Below are positions 12,501 to 23,900 of a stretch of DNA of 64,000 nt, piece by piece. The translations under genes and the position numbers were made by a program. How positions within the stretch are numbered: position 1 is the first letter of the stretch; each line of letters opens with the position of its first letter. The stretch is taken from NCBI RefSeq assembly GCF_042453785.1, contig NC_091664.1:797001-861000 (forward strand), in the 5' to 3' direction. The notes under the pieces were generated by a model. The model was given only the letters and a program-made list of their open reading frames with translations, was not told the DNA's origin and did no database searches. Source of the DNA: Malus domestica. Lineage: Eukaryota > Streptophyta > Magnoliopsida > Rosales > Rosaceae.

Positions 12501-12844
12501 TTTCAGGTGGGTTTATTTAAAAAACACAAAAAAAAAAAAAAAAAAAAAAAACAACCAAGATCCATGATTCTAACAAGGAACCCAATTGTCAATCTTCATC
12601 ATATGTATGCTTAAACTCGCAGGCAAAGAATTCAAATTCCCAATCCTTAGTGAATCAAAGCCTTCAAATATAATATAAAGACATAGAATATAATCCAAGA
12701 AGCAAGCAAGATGATTGGATTTCATATGATATGGTGAAAAATGGGAAAAGGGAGAACCTTGCCACTGATGATTAGCCAGCAGTCCTTGGGGGTATTGTGC
12801 TCGGAGACTTGAGCCAAAGTGAAAACCTTTCCGTCACCACCCAT
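9512..12844 (-). CDS. Cytochrome b5, ER tail-anchored
   Basis: Three exons (12844-12758, 10543-10477, 9762-9512) join in frame to about 134 residues, the usual length of plant cytochrome b5. This small haem protein of the endoplasmic reticulum passes electrons from its reductases to desaturases, hydroxylases and some P450s. The haem ligands are visible: His40 in HPGGDD (exon 2) and His64 in GHSENA (exon 3). The C-terminal segment LLQFLVPIAILGLAFGIRLY is a single tail-anchor helix followed by a short SKSS tail. The start MGGDGKVFTL is preferred to an ATG 41 codons upstream because the family starts there. Intron 2 (10544-12757, over 2.2 kb) is long and ends near a pure A-run at about 12529-12550. 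A GA microsatellite lies about 135 bp upstream of the start. Which b5 isoform it is cannot be told. Confidence 0.95.
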
Positions 12845-12978
12845 TTGCTTTTCTTGGTATCTCCGCTGCGTACTGATGAAGGAGACAATGCAGGTGGAAA
12901 ATTGAGGGAGCTGCTGAGGGTTGCTTAAATACAAGTGCACATCATTTAATGCGGCGATGACTACCACGAAAACGGTTA

Positions 12979-13019
12979 TAATGAGAGAGAGGGAGAGAGA
13001 GAGATAGAGAGAGAGAGAG
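12979..13019. repeat. GA microsatellite upstream of cytochrome b5
   Basis: An interrupted (GA)n run upstream of the cytochrome b5 start (CT-rich on the sense strand of that gene). Such tracts are common in plant 5' leaders and core promoters. Confidence 0.8.
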
Positions 13020-13318
13020 GATGGTTAGGTTATTGAAGGGGAAGTAGATTTGGGTAGGTAGACGACAGATCATAGATGGGCAATGGTGGATACGCTGGCT
13101 TGGCTACATTCAAAGATTACAGGGCATTGTTTGGTTGGTTGGTAGCGAACCGGTGATTTTCGTAGAAAGTTTGGTCCCTGAAGTTGAACTGGTGATTTTG
13201 GTGGAAAGTTTGGTCCGTTTTGTTGTCTATTTCCACGTTTTTTTTTCTAATTATGTTGTGCGTCTTGCAATCCTAAGAGCATTCCACCAGTTAGTAGAAG
13301 TCTACCCGTTTTACAAGA

Positions 13319-13350
13319 ACAAGGGCAAGGGCAAGGGCAACGGCAAGGGC
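13319..13350. repeat. Hexamer repeat (AAGGGC)n
   Basis: About five copies of aagggc with one c-for-g change (aacggc). A second simple repeat, ggaattt in about four copies, lies at 13546-13568. Confidence 0.85.
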
Positions 13351-14001
13351 AAGCACTATTCACAACCCGTAATCACCGTTTTCTTCTAAATTTTCTACTA
13401 ATAAGAAGTAATTTTGACCATGGATTGAACATGAATTGTTGACACATTAGACTTTGGGCATTAATTTTGATCATGTTCAACGTGATGGAGCAAAGAAGAT
13501 TGGAGAGCATTGTCAACTTTGGTTTGGAAGAGCAACTCTGGATTGGAATTTGGAATTTGGAATTTGGAATAGCAACTTTGGGCATTGTCTACGAGTCCCA
13601 CCTCGGCCATAAATACCAAAACATCTTTATATATAAAGTCAAGGGCCCAATTAACAGTATTTTTTGGTGTCACAAGCCTCACCAAAAAACATTGGACAAG
13701 AAATGCCCCTCAAACAAAAAACTTCAAAAGCAACTCAAAATAATGCATCAAACGTGGCAGTGGTATTTTGGTCATTTTAATAATGTTTTTTTAATAATTA
13801 ATTTCTTTTGTACAGTTTTTAAATAATTAGTATCTCACAATAGGTTAGGAATAATGTGATTCAATCGGTTTTTCATTAAATATTATTTTCTCTATTTTTA
13901 AACAAGTTCAAAACATCTTAAAAGGCGTGTAATGCCGATTATAAAAAAGGTCTATCGCATGCGGATAATAATGTGATTAAATTAGTTGTCAAATGATTTT
14001 T

Positions 14002-14090
14002 TCTTTTTTGAACAAATTATATTATCTACGGGGAGGGGGTGGGCTTAGCCTCATAATGTGCTAGCAATAATGTGATTCAATCAATTGTTT
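14002..14090 (-). mobile_element. SINE family 1, copy B (truncated)
   Basis: Read on the minus strand, it carries the body of the SINE seen at 8705-8885: a 'gctagcacattatgagg' block, cttagcccac, and the tail toward gttcaaaaaag. The tRNA-like head is missing or too decayed. A shorter related block (aataatgtgattcaatc) occurs at about 13852-13868. Confidence 0.55.
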
Positions 14091-14544
14091 ATTAAATATT
14101 ATTTTCTCTATTCTTAATATAAATTCAATAGAGACCGATTTTATTATGTAGATTGAGCTGCTTTAATTGGTTTATGAGGGGTTTCTTCTAGCATAATCTA
14201 AGATTATTCATTTACTTCAAATATTTAACTTATCTTTTATCAATTTACATATATAAATATATTTAAAATGTATAAATCATGCATAGCATGCCATAATTTA
14301 AAAAATATGTGTTAAAGGCTAGTAATACTTAATGTGCACAAGCCTCTCCCAAGGACTGCCGGTGGAAACCCACTTTAGTCAGCAATTCGGTTGTGACCTA
14401 ATTGCTTGTCCTTAGTCATTTCACAATGACGTGGGCCTTGCCAGCGGGCTCAAGGTCTGGCACCATATAGCTAGGCAGTCCGACGGGCATAATGGAGCCC
14501 ACCACTTGCCCTCCACAAAATGCTCTTGCGGAGGTATGCTTTTG

Positions 14545-14880
14545 GGTATCGTTTGGTATGCAGACGAGACATGATGGAACATAATGGGACGGGATGGGAA
14601 GGGACATGACAAGACAAGATGGGACAGGATGGGACAGAACGGAGAGGGAGTAAAGATGCCCTTGGATGGAAACAAGGAGGAAGAGGAAGGAGACGGAGAT
14701 GTTATAATTTTGTGTTCTACGGATGTGGAACGAGTCGTTCTAAGGGGTGAGGCGGAACGAAAATTCATCTAAAATTCTTCTCATGAAACAGTGCGTTCCA
14801 CCCGTTTTAGGCACACCAAATATGAGACGGAACATCTCGTCCCATCTCGTTCCGTCCTGTCCCACATACCAAAATGTACC
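14545..14880. mobile_element. MITE-like element with inverted ends
   Basis: The left end GGGTATCGTTTGGTATG and right end CATACCAAAATGTACC are inverted with several mismatches. Both ends are followed inward by gggac/gacgg repeats (gggacgggatgggaagggac on the left, their complement on the right). TTG or TTGGG occurs on both sides as a possible target duplication. It belongs to the 'gtttggtat' class of small DNA elements, with no transposase. Confidence 0.55.
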
Positions 14881-15031
14881 TTGGGCTAAGGGCAATGCAA
14901 TTTATTGTTTTTCTATTCACTCTTAAATAATTTTACCGTTAAATTAATTATGACGGTTGATTTTTCACTGTTGGATGGCCCAGATTATGCCGCATGACAT
15001 ATTGAAAAAGTATTGAAAATCCAACGGTTGT

Positions 15032-15161
15032 CACTGCCAGCAGGCTCAAGGCCCGATTGCCGACGCCAGCCACTGCCAGCCACATGGGTGGGCCTGGGCT
15101 TCTGTTGCGTGACGTCATTGACGACGCCAGCCACTGCCAGCAGGCTCAAGGCCCGATTGCC
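15032..15161. repeat. 30-bp exact direct repeat, 100 bp apart
   Basis: The block from cactgccagcagg to cccgattgcc occurs at 15032-15061 and again at 15132-15161. The intervening sequence repeats gacgccagccactgccagc. The segment is GC-rich against AT-rich surroundings, so it came in as a unit or expanded locally. Confidence 0.8.
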
Positions 15162-15639
15162 TCTCCGTTTTTGGACCTCTGGAATGCCTTTTTTTAGGCA
15201 TAGGGAAATTTAACCAAATGGGCTACCACTGGACTTACTCAAGTAAGATGATCTGCAACACTACTCCGTATTTTCACTAGTTATCTCTACTAATTAATAA
15301 AACTGAAAATTTAACTTTCCCCCTCCAAACTCATTTTTTCAAGCCTCTAGCCCATCATATAATATTTATCCGAATAAAACCCAATGATTAGGATCCAACT
15401 AAGCAACTTACCAAATTAAGTTTGTGTGTCTGTTTTTATAATTTTTGGATCCCTAATATACCCCATCTAAGCAAGTATGGAAAGTTCTTGTAATTTTGTT
15501 TTAATTGATCATGTGCATTGAATTTGGCGAGGTCTTGTAGCCATGAAATATGGTTCTAGATGGAGGAATTAATTTGGAAATTTTTTTAGTTTTGACAATA
15601 AATTTCAATTTGAATATACCTAATTTAGTGTTTATTTTC

Positions 15640-15860
15640 AACAATATCTATTGTTTAATTTTATGAAAATAATCGCCTACTATGAAAATTAATTTTATGA
15701 AAACAATATCTATTGTTTAATTTTATACCTACAGTATAATTACATGAAAATAGTTTACCTACTATGAAAATTAATTTTTTGAAAACAATATCTATTGTTT
15801 AATTTTATGAAAATAATTTACCTATTGTATAATTACATGAAAATTAATGTGCCTACTTTT
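15640..15860. repeat. AT-rich imperfect tandem array
   Basis: Three to four imperfect copies of a unit of about 70 bp contain aacaatatctattgtttaat, then ttttatgaaaat, then cctactatgaaaattaat. No coding potential. Confidence 0.65.
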
Positions 15861-16547
15861 TAAATTTGTAACAAAATTAATTTACCTACTTCTTATCGTG
15901 GTATTAGTATACATAAATGTAGAATATATGTCCGTATATATTTGATCTAATTAGGTTTTGGATTGGAGGAGTTCACACAAAATTAAAAATATATTAAACA
16001 AATTAAATGTCTAAAAGAAACGTATAAGAGATTTGGTGGCATGATTTTGTAAATAAACACAAATTCATGGACATCTTTTATCCAACATGACATCATATTT
16101 AAAATTTGGGTTTTATTTAGAAGTTATAATATATGTGGGTTTTTGTCTAGAGTTTAAGAGTTGCAAGGATTTAAATCTAAAGAACCCTTAATAAAACACT
16201 AATTGTCAACCAAAATTCTATAAAACTACTAGTTTAACCCATTAATTAAAACAAAACATGAATAAGAAATATGGGGCATAAATGTAATTTCACACAACCG
16301 AAATTTGCGATTTTTTTAAAGTCCCACCTATATGTAATCCTAATATATCTCTAATTTATAAAATTAAAAAAATTAAAAAAAAAACTTCCCACTCTCACAT
16401 TCTCTATCACTCTCTTCCTCTCTCCTTCTATTTCAAAAACAAACAAAAAACATTTATCACACGCTTTGTGTGTGCCCATATGCTAATAATAATAAATAAC
16501 TAATTTACGGTTACACTTACTACAGTAAAACACAATCTGCAATGTGA

Positions 16548-16760
16548 TCAATTTTTTTTTTCTCAATCAAAGGAAATTTCATTAAAAAAGTAAGTTAATA
16601 CAAATATAAGAATCATAAAATAAAAGAGTCCAAAACAGCCCAGCAAAGCCAACTTCACATAAATAATTTACAATGAATAGGCCTAAAAGAGGCAGGCCGA
16701 CCCCAGGTTCCAATTTTATTAGCCAAGATTGTGCGATGTGACATATTTGTATCCAATAAA
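16548..16760 (-). mobile_element. 5'-truncated LINE 3' tail
   Basis: On the minus strand the sequence ends in ttaatgaaatttcctttga, then ttgagaaaaaaaaa. This is the usual 3' end of plant L1-type LINEs (aatgaaatttc near the poly-A). Upstream of it is ggctgttttggactc. No reverse transcriptase remains. Confidence 0.45.
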
Positions 16761-17039
16761 ATGCGAGATGAATTTTGGAACCAAAATTTGCCCAACGGTT
16801 TGAAAAGCCTAAAACTATTTAAAAATCCAATAATGTCTTCTCGGCAATTTGATTAATGGAGTATGGTTCTCCCCCTCTTAATCTCTATCTCCTTTCATCC
16901 TCTCATATTTAAACGGTTTCGATTATGCCACGTCTACATTTTGTTTTAAATTTTTTATATGGAGAAATATGACCCTCTAGTTAATCAAATATTCATTATA
17001 TACTATCATACCTATTTATTAGCATTATCGGTAGTCTAA

Positions 17040-17165
17040 TTTTTTTTTTTGTCAAATGATATATTTTGTTAAATTAGATGTTAGATCAGCTATCAACGAA
17101 ATTTGAAGACACGTTGTCATGCAAGGGCTCAATAACTTTATACTACTGTGATAAAGGGCTACTTG
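17040..17165 (-). mobile_element. SINE-like repeat, family 2, copy 1
   Basis: It starts (plus strand) with poly-T, then gtcaaatgatatatttt, gttaaattagatgttaga, and ends near ctgtgataaagggctacttgcc. The same order of blocks is found at about 55788-55920. The poly-T start suggests a poly-A-tailed element on the minus strand. The tRNA boxes are too decayed to be sure of its class. Confidence 0.5.
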
Positions 17166-17187
17166 CCAATATCAGGGTAATCTATTA

Positions 17188-17536
17188 CACTATGTTTGGA
17201 TGAAGAAATTTAAGATTATTAAGGAATTTGCAAATGACGAAAATTGAAAAGATGAGATTTTATTTTCTAAAGTTTGTGAATTTTCTTGTTTGGTTAACCT
17301 AAAAGAATAGTGAAATTGAATACGAAATTTATTATTTTAAACTTTCAATCATATAAATTGGGAAATGACATACATTTACATGGAATTTAAACTAAAAAAT
17401 TGGAGGTTCAAAATTCTAAGTTTTTTTTCTACGCAAAAATTCTAAATTTATATGTTTATGAATCTAAATAAAGGAATTAGTGTATGTCAATTTATAAATT
17501 ATGACTTTTACCTAAATTTATCGTCCAAATATAGTG
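17188..17536. mobile_element. MITE 395 bp upstream of RPN2
   Basis: The ends are CACTATGTTTGGATGAAG and the inverted CGTCCAAATATAGTG, flanked by a perfect TTA duplication (17185-17187 and 17537-17539). Subterminal aaatttaag and ctaaattta are also inverted. The size is 349 bp, with no ORF. It lies within the likely promoter region of RPN2. Confidence 0.75.
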
Positions 17537-17765
17537 TTAGATTCTGATTGGCGAGACAGTAAGGTGTGTAGGGTTTCATAATTTGAAAAATTGTTCAGTA
17601 AAATCGAATCCAATTTAAAAAGTAATTAGAATCCGGCTGGTCCATTGTAATTTGTAATAACTATATAAAAAGTATTTCTGACTTGTTGGGTAAGCATACT
17701 CTAATAAACCTCGAGAGACTAAAGAAGAACAAAGCAAATTCCCAATCACAAAAACCAGAACTCTA

Positions 17766-17770
<5 letters not shown>

Positions 17771-17796
<26 letters not shown>
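17771..17796. repeat. CT microsatellite in RPN2 leader
   Basis: A (CT)n run of about 26 bases lies about 140 bp before the RPN2 start codon, most likely in the 5' UTR or core promoter. Confidence 0.8.
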
Positions 17797-17801
<5 letters not shown>

Positions 17802-17931
17802 TTATATTATTTTTCTACTGGGGTGCTGCTAGGGTTTCGAATCCACTTTCCCCAAATCGGAATCCAAATCCTCCCGACCCCAATTCGAACGAACCCTAGG
17901 GCTCGTGTAAGCGGTCAGTGTCGGTGCAGCT

Positions 17932-20900
17932 ATGGCGACCTTGGTGAGCTCCGCCGGTGGGTTACTGGCTATGCTGAATGAGACCCATCCCTTGCTCAAG
18001 CTCCACGCTTTGTCCAACCTCAACAGATTGGTTGACGGCTTTTGGCCCGAGATCTCGACTAGCGTAACCATCATGTACTTTCTCTCTTTCACCCTCTGTA
18101 TTCGTTGAATTTTCGGGATTAGGGTTTGCATTTTGCTTGTTCTTCATCTGTTTGACAGGTTAGAAGCTTAGGGAAACAATTTTTGAAACTTAAGCCAAAA
18201 TTGGGGAAGATTTGCGTTTGTATTATTTTTTTGAGAATTGAGTAATCAATGATGTGAAAGATTTGATATTTCGGAAATTTTGTATACTTTTGCACACTGT
18301 TTTTCTTTGTTATCATCAAAAGAGGGTTTCTTTTCTTGTGCAGTTAAGAAAATAAGGGTCTTGTGGGTTTGTCTGTTGGAGATCGGCAAATGTTTTTTGG
18401 GTGGTGATGGAATTGAGTGGTGTGTAGGTTATAGTAATTGATCATTCGGTGGTGAAGGTGATGACAGTATATTATCCAATAAGAAAGCAGATATGGAGTT
18501 ATCATGATGGGGAGTTGACTGTATTTCACTAATTGCGGTGATGAATAAGAATGTGGATGAGGGTTTTGGTATTTTGAAGCCCTGATTATACTATATTTAG
18601 GACTGAATAGAAATATGTACTGCTTAGTTTTCCGTTTTGCTACTCAGTTTTCAAACATTACTGTCGAAGTAGTCAAGAGAAGGCTTAGAACTGGGGAGGT
18701 ATTAACTGGGTTACGCTAGTGCCTTGTCAACTTTTGATTATGTGTCTTGTCATTACATGTTCGTTCTAGTGTTAGTGTGCTTCTATAACCTTAGTCACGC
18801 TTATGAGATTTTGGAAATGTTGCAACAATTAAACTTTGTAGTTTATCTTTTGTATTTTTCCTTTATTTGTTTCTTTTTTGAATAATATTGTTGTGCAGAG
18901 AAAGTTTGTATGAAGATGAGGAGTTTGATCTGCATCAGAGACAACTGGCTGCATTGCTTGTGTCAAAGGTAAAAATTAACTGTTCTGCTTTCTTGATTAT
19001 TTGTTTCAAACTAGTGTGTGACAGACAAGATTGATTGTTACTTTCTGAATTTACTTGCGAGTTGCATCCAAGGGACTCAACTTGATTGAAAATAAATACT
19101 TGGAAGTGGAGAACCATTAGTTAACGAGAAATTTTAAATAATTACTTGTGAATTTGATCGGTAGGCGTTCAAATCCGTGTCTCTCTTCATCCTATTGTGA
19201 GGGAAGATTGCATATTTCATTGGATATGTAAGTTTTACTACCTTATATTTTCCTTATTTGACTTATGTTTTTTCTCACCTAGGTTTTCTACTATTTGGGT
19301 GAACTTAATGACTCACTTTCCTATGCCCTTGGAGCTGGTTCCTTGTTTGATGTGTCAGACGATTCTTATTATGTTCATACTCTTCTTGGTAAGAATGTTT
19401 CTATGTTTTTTTTACTTGTACGAGAGAGAGAATATGAAACTTAGAGGTGTTAAAACATACAACTTTACTTCTCATCTATATACGGAAATTTGAGAAGGTA
19501 TAATCTGACTGCATTTACATGAACTTTGTCGTGGTTTGCTCCTCTCTTCAGCCAAAGCTATAGATGAGTATGCCAGTCTGAAGTCAAAGGCAGCAGAATC
19601 CAATGCTGAATCAGTAAATGTGGATTCTAGGTTGGAGGCCATTGTGGAGAGAATGCTGAACAAGTATGCAGCCCTCTAATGATTTTAAATGCAATAATTG
19701 TTACCTTTAGCTTTCTTACCCTTTTTTCCTTTCTATTTAGGTGCATCATGGATGGAAAATACCAACAAGCTATGGGTATTGCAATTGAATGTCGAAGATT
19801 GGATAAGCTTGAGGAAGCAATCATAAAAAGTGATAATGTTCAAGGAACCTTGTCATATTGCATTCATGTCTCTCATTCCTTTGTTAATCTTAGAGAATAT
19901 AGACACGAGGTAAGGTTTTTCCTATTCACTGATGATACATTATTAGCATCTGTGCTATAAATACATGTGACTTGGTATCTCTTTTTTTTTTACCATCAAA
20001 TTATTGCTAGTATGATGTTTCTGTTGTTATGCTGTCTGTATCAAGTATACTGTCTAGGAATATGCAGTGATACATAAATCATTTTCTTGTTAGTTCCTGT
20101 TATAGAAGTATGTTGGTGCAATAAACTACATAGTTTCAATGTGTTCTTACACTTTCACAATGTAGTTAGGTTTCTCTTTCATAGTAATTTAAGGTGTGAT
20201 AACATATAGGTGTTAGAGTTTGTGGAGTTATTTAAAATGGCAGAAAAGCTGCATTTAGAGTGCTAGTTTTTATTTTATTTTTTTATTTTGTTTATAATGG
20301 TGGTATGGGTATTTGAGTTGAAGGTTGAGGTGAGTGAAAGGAAATGATTATTAGGAGAATTGTAACATATTTTCTAAATGTGGGGAGAAGTAGACTCTTT
20401 TGAACTAATTGTAGTACACGTGGAACCTGTATTTTGATATCATTTTATATGTTGTTGGCTAGACAAGTAACATTAGGTTTACATATTTGTCTAACTTTTT
20501 ATACTGCGTGCTCCAACACCTTTGGTTGTGTCTAATGCGGTTAAGATTGTCTCCCTAATGGTACTCTTAACTTTTGTCGTTTATGGTGTTTTAAAATTTT
20601 GCCAAATCAGGGTTTTTATGTACAGGGGCCTGTATATGCCATGTTGCACGAATTATATGACCTTTGCATTAAATAATGCGGTTTATCCTTCTTTTCTTCT
20701 TCTTACATTTGTTTTCCTGGCTACCTTATTTGTAAGTTCAAACTAGTAACCAACAACTTCCAAACTATTTGATTGGAGATAGTATATGTTGTCCATGTGT
20801 CTGTCCCTTTTGTGTCTCCTTTTCTTCCGTTATGCTTCCAAAAGCACCATGTTTAACTTCTCACATTCTATTAATGCTTTGTGCTATGTTGGTTGATTGA

Positions 20901-23900
20901 ATTAAGCTGTGTTCGAAAAGGCCCCGCCTAGGGCCATCTGCATAGGCACTATGTGGCTGGCCACTGCCACAATTAATCTCTAGGCATTTACAAAATAAGA
21001 AAAGACACCTATACTTGCCTAGGTACCCCCGCCTTGCCCACCTAGGCCGAATTGAGATCCTTTCCGGATCTCTGTGTCCGGAGCTTAGGGACTTGGAGAT
21101 CCGGGTCCATCGGCTCAAGACACAGAGATCTGGAGAGGACTCGATTGGCCTAGGCGCCCCCGCCTAGGTGGACATAAGCGCGAGCCTAGCCGGGCTGGTT
21201 GGTTTTGTGACTTTTTTGGCTTATTTTTTATTTATTTAAGAAAATAACTTGACTCTCACTTAGACAGAAAATAGATAACTTTCATTTTGCATTTTGTGTT
21301 TTCCATAAATTGGAAGAGACTTGTTGGATACTTGGATGAACACCCATTGTAAATAAGTTCCCCATGTCTTCAATATTTTCTAGTACATTGTAATTTATAT
21401 ATCATTTCATTTTGCAATTTATGTTTCCCACTACGATTATGTAGTTTGTTTTAATATAAGTAGACACTTGTTTATTATATAATAATTTAATTGAAATACA
21501 AAAAACCAGCCTAGGCCCCGTCCTTTCAATTCTGTTTCTGTTTTGACGATTTCCCTTTGGAATTAGGATTAGGGTATTGCGGTAGTTATAGAGTTTATTT
21601 TCATTTGGTAGTGGACTACTTGTTCGACTGTTTTTGCCCCTTAGTAAAGACAAAAGAGTTGTCTATCTCAAGTCATGCCTTGTGCTAATTTTGTTTATCA
21701 TGTAGAGCGACAAGCATTTGAACTCGTTTGTGTCTTTGTACAGGTCCTTCGTCTTCTTGTCAAAGTGTATCAGAAGCTACCTTCTCCTGATTACTTGAGC
21801 ATTTGCCAGTGTCTCATGTTCCTGGATGAACCAGAAGGTGTAGCGAACATATTGGAAAAGCTTCTGCGATCTGAAGACAAGGATGATGCACTTTTGGCAT
21901 ATCAAATAGCCTTTGATCTAATAGAGAATGAGCACCAAGCTTTTCTCTTAAATGTGAGAAACCGCCTTTCACCTCCTAAGACTCAACCTTCAGAACCTGT
22001 GCAGCCAGAATCAACTGAAGCTTCTCAAAATGAGAGTTCTGCTGCAGAGGATGTTCAAATGACAGATGAACATTCTGCTCCTAATGTGACTGTGAATGAA
22101 GATCCGAAAGAAGTGGTCTATTCTGAAAGGCTGACAAAAATTAAGGGAATTTTGTCTGGAGAAACATCAATACAGTTGACTTTACAATTTTTGTACAGTC
22201 ATAACAAGTGAGGCTGCTATATTTTTCCTTGAATTTTTTTATTTCATTAATTTACAAAGTAGTTTTGGAATACAGTGATTGAGAAGTGGTTTGACCGTTT
22301 TTGTGATTTGCATATAGGTCCGATCTTCTTATTTTGAAGACAATAAAGCAGTCGGTCGAGATGAGAAATAGTGTATGCCATAGTGCTACAATTTATGCTA
22401 ATGCAATTATGCATGCTGGAACAACCGTGGACACGTTCCTGAGGGAGAATCTGGTAAGCCAGATATCTCAGCTTTTCCCTTAGATCTTTTGCAATGATAT
22501 ATTTTCTATGAGTATTGAGTATTGACCACTTTGGTTCTACAAATTCTCAGGACTGGTTAAGTAGAGCTACAAATTGGGCTAAGTTCAGTGCAACAGCAGG
22601 GCTAGGTGTCATCCACAGAGGCCACTTGCAGCAGGGAAGATCGCTGATGGCACCTTACTTGCCTCAGGGTGCAGCAGGTGGTGGTGGAAGTCCATATTCA
22701 GAAGGTGGTGCTCTGTATGCTTTGGGTCTGATTCATGCCAACCATGGCGAGGGCATCAAACAATTCCTTCGTGATAGCCTGCGCAGTACTAATGTGGAGG
22801 TGTGCATTATATGCACTAGTGTTTATATTTTTTTGTGCACATAAGTACATTGCTAAAATTTTCTAATGGGACCTTTTGATGCAGGTTATTCAACATGGTG
22901 CATGCTTAGGTCTTGGCTTGTCAGCTTTAGGAACTGCCGATGAAGAGATCTATGATGACATTAAAAGTGTGCTATATACTGACAGTGCCGTTGCTGGTGA
23001 AGCTGCTGGGATTAGTATGGGTTTGCTTATGGTTGGAACTGCAAGTGAGAAGGCTAGTGAGATGCTTGCCTATGCACATGAGACACAGCATGAAAAGATT
23101 ATCAGGTATAGATCATTAAGTGGTTAGTTTTTTACTCGTGTTGTGCTCTTGTGGAGTTCTTGTGATAAAATAAAATAAATTAAGAATGATTTATCGATGA
23201 AGGTGATCTGTGGTCTGCGCTAACTGTGTACTGTATGTTATAGAGGGTTAGCATTGGGGATTGCTCTGACGGTATATGGGAGAGAAGAAGAAGCTGACAC
23301 TCTAATTGAGCAGATGACAAGAGATCAAGATCCTATTCTACGTTATGGTGGCATGTATGCACTGGCGTTGGCCTACAGTGGAACAGCAAACAACAAAGCC
23401 ATCCGTCAGCTACTGCATTTTGCTGTATCAGATGTGAGTGATGATGTTAGGAGGACTGCTGTTCTAGCACTTGGGTTTGTCTTGTACTCCGAGCCAGAGC
23501 AGGTTTGTACTTTCTTGTTTTTCCATATTTATGTTTCTGATACTGCATCATCTGCCGATGCCCTTTTTTACTTTTCTTTTGATCTAACAAATACCTTATA
23601 TGTCTAAATTGCATTGGTAATTGTAGACACCTCGAATTGTCTCCCTGCTATCTGAATCCTACAATCCTCATGTTCGATATGGTGCTGCTCTTGCCGTAGG
23701 CATTTCTTGTGCTGGTACTGGCTTGAGTGAGGCCATTTCTTTGCTAGAGCCTCTAACTTCAGATGTGGTTGATTTTGTGCGCCAAGGTGCCCTCATTGCA
23801 ATGGCGATGGTCATGGTCCAAATTAGTGAAGCCAGTGATTCTCGTGTTGGAGCATTCAGGTACTGTCTTTGTAAAACTGCCACTTTTCCGAACTCTATCT

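Larger units (their letters stand above)
12845..17931. other. Intergenic region between cytochrome b5 and RPN2
   Basis: No gene is seen in 5 kb. It holds simple repeats (13319-13350, 13546-13568), a SINE piece (14002-14090), a MITE-like element (14545-14880), direct repeats (15032-15161), an AT-rich tandem array (15640-15860), a LINE 3' tail (about 16548-16760), a SINE-like repeat (17040-17165) and a MITE (17188-17536), each listed. ORFs of about 120 codons near 13467-13826 and 14421-14768 have low-complexity translations and no family features. Confidence 0.5.

Noticed and set aside
13467-13826. 119-codon plus-strand ORF
   Set aside because: It crosses the ggaattt simple repeat, has no domain, and its start has no promoter features; taken as chance.
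14421-14768. 115-codon minus-strand Ser/Pro-rich ORF
   Set aside because: It lies in a MITE-like element with gggac repeats; low-complexity translation.
15640-15860. Possible CRISPR-like array
   Set aside because: The regular AT-rich repeats are imperfect tandem copies without spacers in a plant nuclear sequence.
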